64,000 nt of DNA, taken from positions 186,001 to 250,000 of the forward strand of contig FUZG01000003.1 of NCBI GenBank assembly GCA_900168235.1, in the 5' to 3' direction. Source of the stretch: Lachnospiraceae bacterium (lineage in GTDB: Bacteria > Bacillota > Clostridia > Lachnospirales > Lachnospiraceae). The notes below the pieces were generated by a model. It made no database searches and was not told the DNA's origin. It worked only from the letters and a program-made list of their open reading frames with translations. Positions 45,730 to 55,431 of the stretch are shown in pieces (the first letter of the stretch is position 1; each line of letters starts with the position of its first letter). The translations under genes were made by a program, and so were the position numbers.

Positions 45730-46539
45730 TTATTCATCTCTGCGTCTCGGCTGATCCGTAGCAAGAGAAAGCGTCGGCTTCCGCATTTCTTTTCTCCGCT
45801 TCATTATCTTGGACCATCCGGTAAACTTATTGTAAAACCAGAACATCTCTACGAGGATCCTGTTAAAAGGTCCTATCCTGTCCTTTGTAGTGTGTCCGTA
45901 GTACCTTCCGCCGCACTTTACTGTACCGCCGGACTTGATATAGTTTATGAGCTGTGACTCATGCCTGATGCTGTCCGGTATCTCAGTCCACGCCAGTCCT
46001 ACGCACGCTATCCTGTGAGCGTCGCTGCCGCCCGTTCCAGGCTTTCCATATACCCGCGCGAGACATTCTGCCTCGAAGTTGCTTTCGCGCGTCTCGCAGG
46101 CGTTAAACGCCTCTACGAAGTCAAACTTCATCATAGTCGAAACCTGACGTGCCCTTAAGCTGTTCTCATAGCTCATGTACTTTGAACCGCAGGGGTGTGC
46201 AGGTCCCAGGATGCCTCCGTAACGGTGAACTATATCGATCAGCATATTAACAGGAAGTCCTCTCATCTCAAGGATCCTGAGCTTTAGATATTCCGGCATT
46301 ATGACAATGATATGTCCGGCATCTATTGTATCATACTCGATACCCTTAAACACCACAAAATCCCGATGTCTCTTACCGCGGATAGTTTCTTTCCAGACAC
46401 GATACCCCCCATAGGAATCATGATCAGTAACAACCATACCACCAAATCCAAGGCTCTTAAGTTTACGGATGTATTCCTCGATGGGGATACTTCCGTCGGG
46501 AGACCCTTCTTTCGTATGGCAATGCATGTCGATCTTCAA
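45730..46539 (-). CDS. PHP-domain metal-dependent phosphoesterase
   Basis: A 269-residue protein of the PHP superfamily. Metal ligands are in KIDMHCHTKEGSPDGS, VVTDHDSYGGY, GILGPAHPCGS and TGGSDAHRIACVG. The basic C-terminal tail (KIMKRRKEMRKP, QPRRRDE) is unusual. Substrate unknown. It sits 39 bases upstream of coaX on the same strand. Confidence 0.82.
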   Translation of the reverse strand: MKIDMHCHTKEGSPDGSIPIEEYIRKLKSLGFGGMVVTDHDSYGGYRVWKETIRGKRHRDFVVFKGIEYDTIDAGHIIVIMPEYLKLRILEMRGLPVNMLIDIVHRYGGILGPAHPCGSKYMSYENSLRARQVSTMMKFDFVEAFNACETRESNFEAECLARVYGKPGTGGSDAHRIACVGLAWTEIPDSIRHESQLINYIKSGGTVKCGGRYYGHTTKDRIGPFNRILVEMFWFYNKFTGWSKIMKRRKEMRKPTLSLATDQPRRRDE

Positions 46540-46587
46540 ACCACATTACCTCCTTCTCACAGCCGTGTATGTTCTTCTCCTTTATAA

Positions 46588-46627
46588 CAAACGGGCAGAG
46601 AACTATCGCTCTCTGCCCGTCTTTTAA
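46588..46627 (-). terminator. Terminator after the DEAD-box helicase gene
   Basis: A stem of ACGGGCAGAG with CTCTGCCCGT and a T-rich end on the minus strand, about 25 bases past the helicase stop. Confidence 0.8.
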
Positions 46628-46649
46628 CCTATATTTTAGAAAGAAAACC

Positions 46650-48308
46650 TCAGTCTTTCAGGCTGCCGTCATTACGGATATCCTTGCTGCGGACCTTCTT
46701 TCTGAACGGGCGATCTCCATCATCCTTCGGACGTCTGCGCTCAAAGAATCTGCTTCCGCGTCTTCCCTCATGCTCATCTCTCTTATGTCCATCGCGTCCG
46801 CCGTCTCTGCGTCCGGATCTATTTCCATCTCTGCGGTCACGATCTCCGCGTCCGCCACGGTCACCATCCTTGCGGTCGCCGCGTCCGAAACGTCCAAATG
46901 AGCCGAATTTTCCGAATCTGCTCTTGCCCTTTTCGCCGTCACGACCTCTGTCGCCTCTTCTCTTCCGTCTCTCTTCAAAGTAATTCTCTGTCGGGATATC
47001 CGGAAGTTCCTCTCCCATTGCATCCTTAAGGAATGCAGCTGCGAGATCCATTGCTGTAACATCCTCATCATCAAGCTTTTCAGAAATGATACGGATCATC
47101 TCGCCGAGGTCCTTCTCATCATCTCTAACGATGTCAAGCATACGTGTCAGGATCTTATCTGACTTCGTAGCCTTGATATCACTGCTTGTAGGAATCGTAC
47201 GAGCCTTCATCTTTGTCTTGCAGACACGCTCGATGTCACGGATCTTGTAGATCTCACGTCCAACAACAAGTGTGAACGCACGACCTGTACGGCCTGCACG
47301 ACCCGTACGGCCGATTCTGTGTACGTAGTACTCAATATCCTGCGGAATGTCGTAGTTGAATACTGCTTCCACATCAGAAACGTCGATTCCGCGGGCTGCA
47401 ACGTCTGTTGCGATAAGGATCTCTACAGATCCGTTACGGAAGCCCTGCATAACGTGATCACGCTGGATCTGAGACAGATCACCGTGAAGTGCAGCTGCGA
47501 AATATCCGCGTCCGACAAGATCCTCTGTAAGCTCATCAGCCATTCTCTTTGTATTTACAAAGATAGTACATCTCTTCGGATTGTAATAGTCAAGAAGTCT
47601 TGCAACAGCCTCAGTCTTGTTCTTTTTGCTGACCTCATAATAGTACTGACGGATAGCCGGTACTGTAAGCTCCTTTGCAGGCATCTTCAAATGTACTGCA
47701 TCCGGCTTCTGATACTGCTTTGTGATATCGAGGATAGGCTTCGGCATTGTAGCTGAGAAAAGTGCTGTCTGACGATCCTCAGGACATCCTGCAAGAACTG
47801 TCTCGATATCCTCACGGAATCCCATGTCGAGCATCTCATCTGCTTCATCGAGAACGATAGTCTTGAGATTGCTCATTTTTAATGTATGACGGCGCATGTG
47901 ATCCATCACACGTCCCGGAGTGCCGACAACGATCTGTACAGAACCCTTAAGTGAACGGATCTGCTTTACGATGTCCTGTCCGCCGTAGATCGGAAGTACG
48001 CGGATGCCTGACATGTACTTTGCATATTTACGGATCTCCTCTGCAGCCTGGATAGCAAGCTCACGTGTCGGGCAGAGTACAAGCGCCTGAAGTGAGGGGT
48101 CTTCCGGATCCACTCTCATAAGGAGAGGTATTCCAAAAGCTGCTGTCTTTCCGGTTCCGGTCTGTGCCTGACCGATGACGTCAGCACCTGTGATCATTGT
48201 GGGGATCGCCTGAGTCTGGATAGGAGTCATTACCTCAAATCCAAGCTCTGCAACCGCACGCTTAATTCTGTCATCGAGTGCCGCATCTTCGTATCTTAAT
48301 TCTTCCAA
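46650..48308 (-). CDS. DEAD-box ATP-dependent RNA helicase
   Basis: A 552-residue helicase like DeaD/CshA, unwinding RNA in ribosome assembly and mRNA decay. Motifs in order: Q motif FEVMTPIQTQAIP, I AQTGTGKTAA, Ia PTRELA, GTPGRV, II DEADEML, III SAT, IV-V ATDVAARGID, VI HRIGRTGRAG. After a C-terminal domain (about 370-450) comes an Arg/Gly/Asp/Lys-rich tail (about 460-540), a low-complexity RNA-binding extension. An approximately 115-base leader precedes the gene. Confidence 0.95.
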   Translation of the reverse strand: MEELRYEDAALDDRIKRAVAELGFEVMTPIQTQAIPTMITGADVIGQAQTGTGKTAAFGIPLLMRVDPEDPSLQALVLCPTRELAIQAAEEIRKYAKYMSGIRVLPIYGGQDIVKQIRSLKGSVQIVVGTPGRVMDHMRRHTLKMSNLKTIVLDEADEMLDMGFREDIETVLAGCPEDRQTALFSATMPKPILDITKQYQKPDAVHLKMPAKELTVPAIRQYYYEVSKKNKTEAVARLLDYYNPKRCTIFVNTKRMADELTEDLVGRGYFAAALHGDLSQIQRDHVMQGFRNGSVEILIATDVAARGIDVSDVEAVFNYDIPQDIEYYVHRIGRTGRAGRTGRAFTLVVGREIYKIRDIERVCKTKMKARTIPTSSDIKATKSDKILTRMLDIVRDDEKDLGEMIRIISEKLDDEDVTAMDLAAAFLKDAMGEELPDIPTENYFEERRKRRGDRGRDGEKGKSRFGKFGSFGRFGRGDRKDGDRGGRGDRDRRDGNRSGRRDGGRDGHKRDEHEGRRGSRFFERRRPKDDGDRPFRKKVRSKDIRNDGSLKD

Positions 48309-48425
48309 AAATAAATCCTTTCTCCGATGCAGTTCTCTGCATCGTCTGCAACCGGTCCCGTCTGTTATTCACAGCCCCCGCCGGTATTTCTCTGACGATA
48401 CCTTGTCTAATTAATATCGTCTTAT

Positions 48426-49445
48426 TTATTGTCTTTCTACACCTTCGTAGTTAAAAGACGGTATAAAGCTCTCTTTTGCGACCTCACGGTCCTGGATAAA
48501 TGCGTTAGTCACGCCTAAACGTATCGCATAATCCACTACTTTTCTATACTCACTGACCCGTACCCTGCGCGAAAGCTCCGGGAATCTCTTCTCTATCCCG
48601 GGCATCGGCGTGTACTGGCTCATGAGACTCAGGGTAATGCTGTCTCCATATGTATTGTAGAGATACTTCACAACTTCCCTTGAGTTCATCACGTTCCCGG
48701 GAAGCAGGAGATTTCTAACAATAACGCCCTTTTTAATGAGAGCGGTCCTTTCATCTTCATCTACTGAAGTGCACGAACTCCCATTTTCCTCTGTTTCATG
48801 AGATATGTCAATGTTTTTTTTAGAAAAATCCGTTTCAGGAGCAAATTCCTGAACAGGACATTGACGTACCATTTCCGCTATGGCAGCCTTCGCAACCTCA
48901 GGATAATCAGGCGCAGACGAATAACGCGCTGCCACTTCAGGATCCATATACTTAAAATCAGGGAGGTAAATGTCGATCAGGCCTTCCAACGCCTTTATGC
49001 TCTCAACCTTCTCATATCCGCTGCAGTTCATGAGAAACGGAAGATCAAAGCCTTCATCCTTTGCTTTTCTCACCGCCCATGCCACATCCGGCAGATACTG
49101 GTCCGGTGTCACGAGGTTTATATTGTTCGCACCCTTTTCACGAAGCTCCCAGAATATCTCTGTAAGGCGTTCCCTCGATATCACTTTTCCCGTGATGTCA
49201 TCGAGATTTCCTGAAATATCACTATTCTGGCAAAAAACGCAGTGCATGGAGCATCCGCTGAAAAAAACAGCCCCGGATCCCCGCGAACCGGAGATACAGG
49301 GCTCTTCCCAGAAATGAAGTGCGGCGCGCGCGATCATGAGATCACGGGGAACGCCGCATATACCAATACCTGACGCTGAAACCTTGTCCCCGCAGTTTCT
49401 GGGACACAGACGGCATCCCTGCCGTCCCGAAAAAGTCTCTGACAT
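48426..49445 (-). CDS. Radical SAM protein, PflA/PflX-like
   Basis: A 339-residue radical SAM protein of the COG1313 (PflX) type. The CX3CX2C cluster motif is C65-C69-C72 in FFSGCSMHCVFCQN, and an N-terminal Cys set (C11, C14, C18, C30) may hold a second metal site. Its target is unknown; relatives resemble the activase of pyruvate formate-lyase. Residues about 198-232 form an extra, Ser/Glu-rich insertion. It starts 3 bases after the sugar aminotransferase gene, so the two are coupled. Confidence 0.82.
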   Translation of the reverse strand: MSETFSGRQGCRLCPRNCGDKVSASGIGICGVPRDLMIARAALHFWEEPCISGSRGSGAVFFSGCSMHCVFCQNSDISGNLDDITGKVISRERLTEIFWELREKGANNINLVTPDQYLPDVAWAVRKAKDEGFDLPFLMNCSGYEKVESIKALEGLIDIYLPDFKYMDPEVAARYSSAPDYPEVAKAAIAEMVRQCPVQEFAPETDFSKKNIDISHETEENGSSCTSVDEDERTALIKKGVIVRNLLLPGNVMNSREVVKYLYNTYGDSITLSLMSQYTPMPGIEKRFPELSRRVRVSEYRKVVDYAIRLGVTNAFIQDREVAKESFIPSFNYEGVERQ

Positions 49446-49448
49446 GAT

Positions 49449-50612
49449 CTATGCCTCTCTTCGTATCACAGAGATCACACGGTCCTGATCCTCAGGTGAA
49501 AGCTCCGCATACATAGGGATCGTAAGAACCTCATATGACAGACGCTTTGCAACAGGTGTAGCATCTGCATCATAGTCAGATTTATAACACTGAAGCTCTG
49601 TTACCATGGGATAGAAATACTTGCGGGCATAAATATCATGCTTCATAAGTCTCTCGAAAAGACCATCCCTGCTCTCGCCGTATTTATCCTCTTCCACAAA
49701 GATCGGGAAGTAAGCATAATTACTCTGAACATGCTCCTGTACAGGATTAAGGCGGATGCCCTCAACGTCCGCAAGAGCCTCACGGTAGCGCTCTGCCACG
49801 AGACGTCTCTTCTCTATCTCGCCGTCAAGGTGACGGAGATTGCAGAGACCCATTGCCGCCGCAAATTCATTCATTTTTGCGTTAGGAGCTATATCTGTTA
49901 CCAGTTCTGCATCAACGATACCGAAGTCTCTGAGTATAGCTATACGGTCTGTAAAAGCTGTATCTGCGCTGCAGACTGCACCACCCTCGATAGTATGGAA
50001 TACCTTTGTCGCGTGGAATGAAAAACAGGATACATCACCAAGAGTGCCGACTCCTACCCATGAAGCATCCTCTCCGCCCTTCCTGCCTACAAGAGGACGA
50101 CCTGACGCATCACAGCCGACCTTTTCACCAAAAGTATGTGCAGCATCATACATCACCTTCAGACCGTGTCTTTTTGCAATATCGCGGATAACCGCATCAT
50201 TACACACATTTCCATATACATGAACAGGAACGATGGCAACTGTCTTGTCAGTAATAAGAGACTCCAGCTGATCCACATCCATTGTGCATGTCACAGGATC
50301 TATATCGCAGAAAACAGGCTTGAACCCGCTTCTCACGATGGCATGAGTTGTTGAATGAAATGTATAAGGAGTAGTAATGATCTCCCCTCCTGCCGGAAGA
50401 TCCATGTCCTGCAGAGCGATCTCAAGAGCCTCGTGACCATTCACTACGAGCGAAAGCCCCTTGACTCCCATATATTCTTTAAGCTTTTCAGTAAGCTCCT
50501 CGTGCTTCATACCGGCATTTGTAAGCCAGTGATTTTCAAAGACCGGAGCTATTTCTTTTGTATATTCCTCAAGGCTTGGCATAGAGGAACGTGTAACCAA
50601 GATTTTATCCAT
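49449..50612 (-). CDS. DegT/DnrJ/EryC1-family sugar aminotransferase
   Basis: A 387-residue PLP enzyme that aminates a keto nucleotide sugar. K203 in FSFHATKVFHTIEGGAV is the PLP lysine; VNGHEALEIALQ and TPYTFHSTTHAI are further family motifs. The sequence around the lysine resembles VioA-type 4-aminotransferases (dTDP-4-amino-4,6-dideoxyglucose), but regiochemistry is not fixed by this. It sits downstream of a GT4 gene and upstream of the radical SAM gene on the same strand. Confidence 0.85.
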   Translation of the reverse strand: MDKILVTRSSMPSLEEYTKEIAPVFENHWLTNAGMKHEELTEKLKEYMGVKGLSLVVNGHEALEIALQDMDLPAGGEIITTPYTFHSTTHAIVRSGFKPVFCDIDPVTCTMDVDQLESLITDKTVAIVPVHVYGNVCNDAVIRDIAKRHGLKVMYDAAHTFGEKVGCDASGRPLVGRKGGEDASWVGVGTLGDVSCFSFHATKVFHTIEGGAVCSADTAFTDRIAILRDFGIVDAELVTDIAPNAKMNEFAAAMGLCNLRHLDGEIEKRRLVAERYREALADVEGIRLNPVQEHVQSNYAYFPIFVEEDKYGESRDGLFERLMKHDIYARKYFYPMVTELQCYKSDYDADATPVAKRLSYEVLTIPMYAELSPEDQDRVISVIRREA

Positions 50613-50702
50613 ATGATCCTTTCAGAAAGTAAGACTCTTAACGCCTGGCGAAAAAAGTCCTTCAACAGGCAATTTTACACAATTTACCCACGTAAATAGG
50701 TA

Positions 50703-51863
50703 TTATACACCCATCTGCCCCTTTCTGTATATCTCCATCAGAAATTCATGGTTTCTGTCAGGCATAAAATTCCCTAACGAATCCGCCGAAAACGCATACC
50801 TTCCACCCTCTGAATCTCTCTCAAATGAACGTATCCTGTCCGGAAGCTCCGCAATATTTTTCATGAGAGGCTCCCTCGAACCGTAAATCTCCGAAACAAT
50901 ATCTCCGCCGTTTCCAAAATCCATTGCAAGAACCGGCGTTCCGGTGAAAAAACTCTCGATGATCGTCATTGGTAAGCCCTCAAGCAATGTGGATGAAAAA
51001 ATCAGCGCCGCAGACTCTGAAAGGATTTCCATCGCTCTGTCGTGAGCAACTCCTCCGAGAAACCGTATATTTTTTACGTGACCGTATTTCTCACGGAGCT
51101 TTTCCTCGTAGTCCGCGTCCCCGCTGCCACATACGAGAAGAGTCTCAGTTTCCGGAACCTTCGTCCACTGCTCCATGATCCCTTCTATCCCTTTCATCGG
51201 GTCCAGACGGCCGAGAAATAGAAACTTATGCATGTCTCTCGTGTTACTTTTCTTCACCTTAAAATCCGTGAAATTCGGCTTTACAAATACCCTTTTTTCA
51301 TCCGCGAGACCACTCTCCAGAATTATCTTCCGATTAAGCTCCGTAAGGCATATCAAATTTACGCCGTCATAAAGCCTCCGCCTCATGGTCTCCTCATGGA
51401 TACGGGCAGAAAGCGCCGAGTAGATACGGCTTCCGCGGTAGCAGGCATGAGTGACTCCCTGCTTAAAATCAAATCCATTCCCCGGACAGCAGTCCCTACA
51501 GACCTTTCCATCCCTGCAGAGCATGGCATTTAAGCATATCGTCCTGAAATTATGCAATGTCTGAAAAACCGGTACTCCTGCATCACGCGCTGCCTTGAAA
51601 ACAGATGCGGAGATCAGGAACTGTGTATTATGAACATGCACCACATCCGGCTTTTTCTCACGAATGATGGACATCACTTCTCTATAAGTTTTATGGGAAT
51701 AAACCGCCTCTGTCAGCATATGCCATGGCTTCATGTCACGATTGTCACGGGTATAGGTCAGAACCTCATGTCCATGAGCCTCCAGAAGCGCTTTCTCATT
51801 TCTGAAAACCGTATCCTCACCACCGGGAACACGGTAAAAATTATGTACAAGAAGAATCCTCAT
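50703..51863 (-). CDS. Family 4 glycosyltransferase
   Basis: A 386-residue GT-B-fold glycosyltransferase. The acceptor side begins MRILLVHNFYRVPGGEDTVF; the donor domain has FLGRLDPMKGIEGIM and the GT4 E-x7-E region in SSTLLEGLPMTIIESFFTGTPVLA. Six cysteines cluster at about 108-130 (CLNAMLCRDGKVCRDCCPG), a zinc-site pattern found in some capsule GT4 enzymes. ATG 51863 follows AAGGGA; the open frame further upstream has only TTG. Acts in the cytoplasm on a lipid-linked glycan. Confidence 0.88.
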   Translation of the reverse strand: MRILLVHNFYRVPGGEDTVFRNEKALLEAHGHEVLTYTRDNRDMKPWHMLTEAVYSHKTYREVMSIIREKKPDVVHVHNTQFLISASVFKAARDAGVPVFQTLHNFRTICLNAMLCRDGKVCRDCCPGNGFDFKQGVTHACYRGSRIYSALSARIHEETMRRRLYDGVNLICLTELNRKIILESGLADEKRVFVKPNFTDFKVKKSNTRDMHKFLFLGRLDPMKGIEGIMEQWTKVPETETLLVCGSGDADYEEKLREKYGHVKNIRFLGGVAHDRAMEILSESAALIFSSTLLEGLPMTIIESFFTGTPVLAMDFGNGGDIVSEIYGSREPLMKNIAELPDRIRSFERDSEGGRYAFSADSLGNFMPDRNHEFLMEIYRKGQMGV

Positions 51864-51923
51864 GAACATCATTCCCTTCTGCACCAAAGCCGGAGGATAT
51901 CGTTATCCTTTACATCCAACTTA

Positions 51924-53428
51924 TTATTTTTCATTTATCAAATGATATTTCTCTGTTATTTCATCCGACGGGATCAGTGTGATATCAAAATCTCTCCTTA
52001 AGATCTTATAATGCCGAAGTGTATTCTTTATCATAGGTAATCCACCCAGGGCAATAGGCCAGTTATCATCGCTTTCCGACTTAAGAACATAAATATCCGC
52101 ATGCTCTGCACCACTTCTGTCCGCTTCCACCATCTGACCGATCATATCATTACCGATTTCCCTGCAAAGTCCAGGAGAAATCTGGCTCGAATTATATTCC
52201 ATAAAAAGGGCTTTTCCAGTTATCAGCTCGTTTAGTAAAACCAGAACAAGTATTGTCAGCACAAAACCTGTTTCCTGGATACTTTCCATGGAATACCACA
52301 AAGCTGCACAGACAATGAGTGAAAGAGCTGTAAAAAAGCCAAAGAACACACTCGGCCTGCCTGCATTAACGAATGAAACTCTTGCTGATAACAAAATAAT
52401 GAACACAAATGAAATCACTGCATAAAATGCAAGAGGCGCAATAAATCCCAAAAACATCTTCCTGATATCAGCTTTATCTGTTTTTTCATATCCCGCAATA
52501 AAAGCGTGAGAGATATCATAACTATCACTGCGACAGCTATAACAACCCAGACATTACTTCCTGCAAAACGGTTCACAAAATACCCTAAAGCAAGCGGTAA
52601 CGTCTCTGCCATATTTGTATTGCCAACCTGAGCAGATCTTCCTCCGCTGAGTTCAAGGCCAAGGGACAGTATCCAGCCCAAAAACAGTATTATCGGAGTT
52701 CTGTTTCTACGTACAATTTTCTTCACATCCCTGTGATCCCTGAGAATATCGAACAAGATCACCTGTCCAAGATAAATTGCCAAAAAGTAGCTCTCGCAAA
52801 GATTAGAACAGATACACAGATAACAAAGGACAAATACCACCGCTCTTTTTGAAAACGAAACAGATCTATCCAGAAGATCAGTTATCCCGTCAGTCATAAA
52901 GAAAAGAACCATACCCATATTAAGTACAGCCGGTACAGTGTAATTAAAGAAGCATGTCAGATTGTTTTCAGAAAACAGATTTACATTTCCTGTGTCTTTA
53001 CTCACAAACGTAAGAAAGAATAATGAAACAGCAAGTCCAAGGACCAGCAATTTCCGAAAAGTATTCATGTGGAGTTTCTTATCAATGAACCTCAGAAAAA
53101 CAACAAAAAAACCAAGAATCATCAAACTTCCGAACACTGCATACGCATATGAAGTCGCAAGAAAGAAATCCTTTGTAAACGGCATGATAAAACAAACGCC
53201 TAACTCAGATATCAGACACTGCAATATCTCAGGGAAAACCTTTATCGGATTCCAAATTCCACGACCAAAACCCGGAATCGCATGACGTGGCTCACCAACA
53301 TAATTCCAATCATCGGTATCAAAAATTACTAAGGGATGCGCGTATGTAAAATACAGAAACAGCCCTACAAAAAGGATCAAAAATCCACCTATGATCCATC
53401 TATTTCTTTTTATAAATTCTTTGTTCAT
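51924..53428 (-). pseudogene. Polytopic membrane protein (DUF6056-like) split by a -1 frameshift in an A6 tract
   Basis: Two overlapping frames (52415-53428 and 51924-52457) together read as one membrane protein of about 501 residues. The first frame is open through M314-K315-K316 and then runs into a poor 21-residue tail; the second enters naturally at TDKADIRKMFLGFIAP, continuing the helix pattern. Adding one A to the AAAAAA run (minus strand, 52481-52486) would join them. The N-terminal IFDTDDWNYVGEPRHA loop after helix 1 is like DUF6056/GT-C-type membrane proteins of surface-glycan clusters. It may be a true mutation, a phase-variable tract or a sequencing error. Start overlaps the acyltransferase stop (ATGA). 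Confidence 0.75.
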
Positions 53429-54429
53429 TTACTTTTTCCGGCCCCTATCAAAGCTATTGATATCAATCTGTCCGTGAGTACAAAATCTACCACTCTCGTA
53501 ATAAGATAGCTGACAATAAAAACTACAGGATAGATCAATATGCATTTAAGGATAAAAAATGATTCCCAGTTTTTATAAACTCTAAGTATAAGCGATATAA
53601 CGGCTGCATGTATCAGATATACAGAATATGAATGTCCGGCAAAATCTCCTATGACCTTGTCGAATAAACTCTTTGATGTACCGACTTCTTTTCCGCCATC
53701 GATCAGCGCGAGAAAAACCGCGATATGACCAAAAAATAATTCATTCGTCACAACAAATAAAACCAAAAAAGTGAGTGCTGAGATAAGATGATATTGTCTT
53801 ATCCATTCAAACCGTCTATCTGATACAATGATCCTGTTTATCGCATATCCACCTATGAACATCCACAAATTGTCAGAGTTAAATACAACACTACTGACAC
53901 CAAATCCCATCCCGAAATAGGAAAGTATCCAGCCTGCTGCTATGACGATGAAGCATCCGCACACGAGAACCTTTAATTCGGTATCATTAAGTGCATGCAT
54001 CATTTTTGATAAAAACGGAGCTGCAAAATAAAAACCCAAAATAGTATAAACAAACCAATGTGTCGGATGAACGTTTCCCGTGATCACATCCCTGACATAC
54101 GCTAAAGGCACACCGAATTTATCGTTTTTCTCAATCCCTGTAAAATAGCAGACGTAAACTACGGCATATATTAAATATGGTATTCCTATTCTTACCAGAC
54201 GCTTTTTATAAAAACCTTTTAGATCATCATATTCTCTCGCCAGTATAAACATACCGCTAAGCGCAAAGAATGTCGGAACTCCGAGACTATTTATGCGCCC
54301 AAGGACCGTTACGACCGTCTCCTGAAATGTTCCTTCAGCAAACTGTGCAATAGATCCGACAGAATGAACTCCTATTACAAGAAACATCGCAAGGACACGC
54401 AATCTGTCATAATAAGCATTTCTATTCAT
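53425..54429 (-). CDS. Acyltransferase 3-family membrane protein
   Basis: A 334-residue polytopic acyltransferase. YYDRLRVLAMFLVIGVHSVGS at the N-terminus contains the conserved Arg and His, LGVPTFFALSGMFILAREY follows, and about ten helices are visible. It is expected to O-acylate (probably acetylate) a surface sugar. In the middle of the glycan cluster, four-base overlap with the split gene downstream. Confidence 0.88.
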   Translation of the reverse strand: MNRNAYYDRLRVLAMFLVIGVHSVGSIAQFAEGTFQETVVTVLGRINSLGVPTFFALSGMFILAREYDDLKGFYKKRLVRIGIPYLIYAVVYVCYFTGIEKNDKFGVPLAYVRDVITGNVHPTHWFVYTILGFYFAAPFLSKMMHALNDTELKVLVCGCFIVIAAGWILSYFGMGFGVSSVVFNSDNLWMFIGGYAINRIIVSDRRFEWIRQYHLISALTFLVLFVVTNELFFGHIAVFLALIDGGKEVGTSKSLFDKVIGDFAGHSYSVYLIHAAVISLILRVYKNWESFFILKCILIYPVVFIVSYLITRVVDFVLTDRLISIALIGAGKSK

Positions 54430-54471
54430 AATCTGACCTCGAACCGATCATAATTCATTTTTATGATTCCC

Positions 54472-55422
54472 TTACTTTTTCCTAAACAGATCCTTCATTT
54501 TTCTGAGCCTCATGTTGATATTGCAGTATCTCTTGAAAAAAAGCTCATAATTTCCGCCGCGGAACGTACGATTTCTTCTAAAAGCTTTATCCTTGTCACC
54601 TTCAAAGATTCCGATAAGGAACTTTTCAAACTCACAGCGTTTACTGTCAATATCATAACCTTCTCGAAAGATTGGCTGAGACAGCATTTCCAGATAAGAC
54701 TCATCATCACCGTCAAGGCGTTTCACTTCTTCCACAACCTCATCGATAGAAGCAAAGTTTCTCACATTTATAAACGCCTTATCATTAAAAACCCTGCTAA
54801 TATCCGGATCTCCCAGATAGATCGGAACAGTTCCCGCAGCAAAAGCCTCTAATATTTTCTCTGATGTATACCCTGAATATACAGAATTTTCAAAAGCTAT
54901 CGAAAACTTGTAACCAGACTCAAACGCTCGCTTGTCAGGCACCGGACCGCCAACATTATTCAAATATCTTCCGCCGGAATCAACTTTCTTATACTTAGAA
55001 AGCTTCTCAAATATCTCCGTACGCTCTGAAAATGCTTTTGAATTAGAATATACAAAACTGCAAAACTTATCCTTAATAACAGTATTTTCTATCATACCAT
55101 TACGAACAGCTGCTGTTTCCGGAACCCTGCCATAGATCATGTATAACGGGTATCTAAAATACCTGTCACCAAAATCAATATAGTCAAACCCTATAGCATA
55201 ATCGCAGAGATTAAAATCCGGACTCTGAGCCTCTCCTGTAAAGAATATCCTTACTGCATTATCGTAATTGATATACTCATCAGAAAAAATTGAATAAAAG
55301 AGATAGTCAGGTTCATCAGAAATTTCAACGTCATATGATTTCCTAAGGATATTAATAAAATAGTTGTTTTCGGGGTCAAAATTATCCCAGAAACCTTTGA
55401 AATTAATCTTTATCTTTTTCAT
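54472..55422 (-). CDS. Family 10 glycosyltransferase (alpha-1,3-fucosyltransferase-like)
   Basis: A 316-residue GT10 protein. The diagnostic donor-binding block FSIAFENSVYSGYTSEKILE..AGTVPIYLGDP (about 172-206) matches the alpha-1,3-fucosyltransferase signature. The basic C-terminus (NMRLRKMKDLFRKK) could attach it to the membrane, as heptad tails do in Helicobacter FucTs. No GDP-fucose synthesis genes are visible in the window. It lies 9 bases after the large membrane protein gene. Confidence 0.88.
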   Translation of the reverse strand: MKKIKINFKGFWDNFDPENNYFINILRKSYDVEISDEPDYLFYSIFSDEYINYDNAVRIFFTGEAQSPDFNLCDYAIGFDYIDFGDRYFRYPLYMIYGRVPETAAVRNGMIENTVIKDKFCSFVYSNSKAFSERTEIFEKLSKYKKVDSGGRYLNNVGGPVPDKRAFESGYKFSIAFENSVYSGYTSEKILEAFAAGTVPIYLGDPDISRVFNDKAFINVRNFASIDEVVEEVKRLDGDDESYLEMLSQPIFREGYDIDSKRCEFEKFLIGIFEGDKDKAFRRNRTFRGGNYELFFKRYCNINMRLRKMKDLFRKK

Positions 55423-55431
55423 TGCTGTTCC

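Noticed and set aside
52470-52495. Programmed -1 frameshift in the A6 run
   Set aside because: The zero-frame codons are ATG AAA AAA CAG, so a slip would need the P-site tRNA to re-pair on GAA; no following stem or pseudoknot is obvious. A mutation or tract-length change is preferred.
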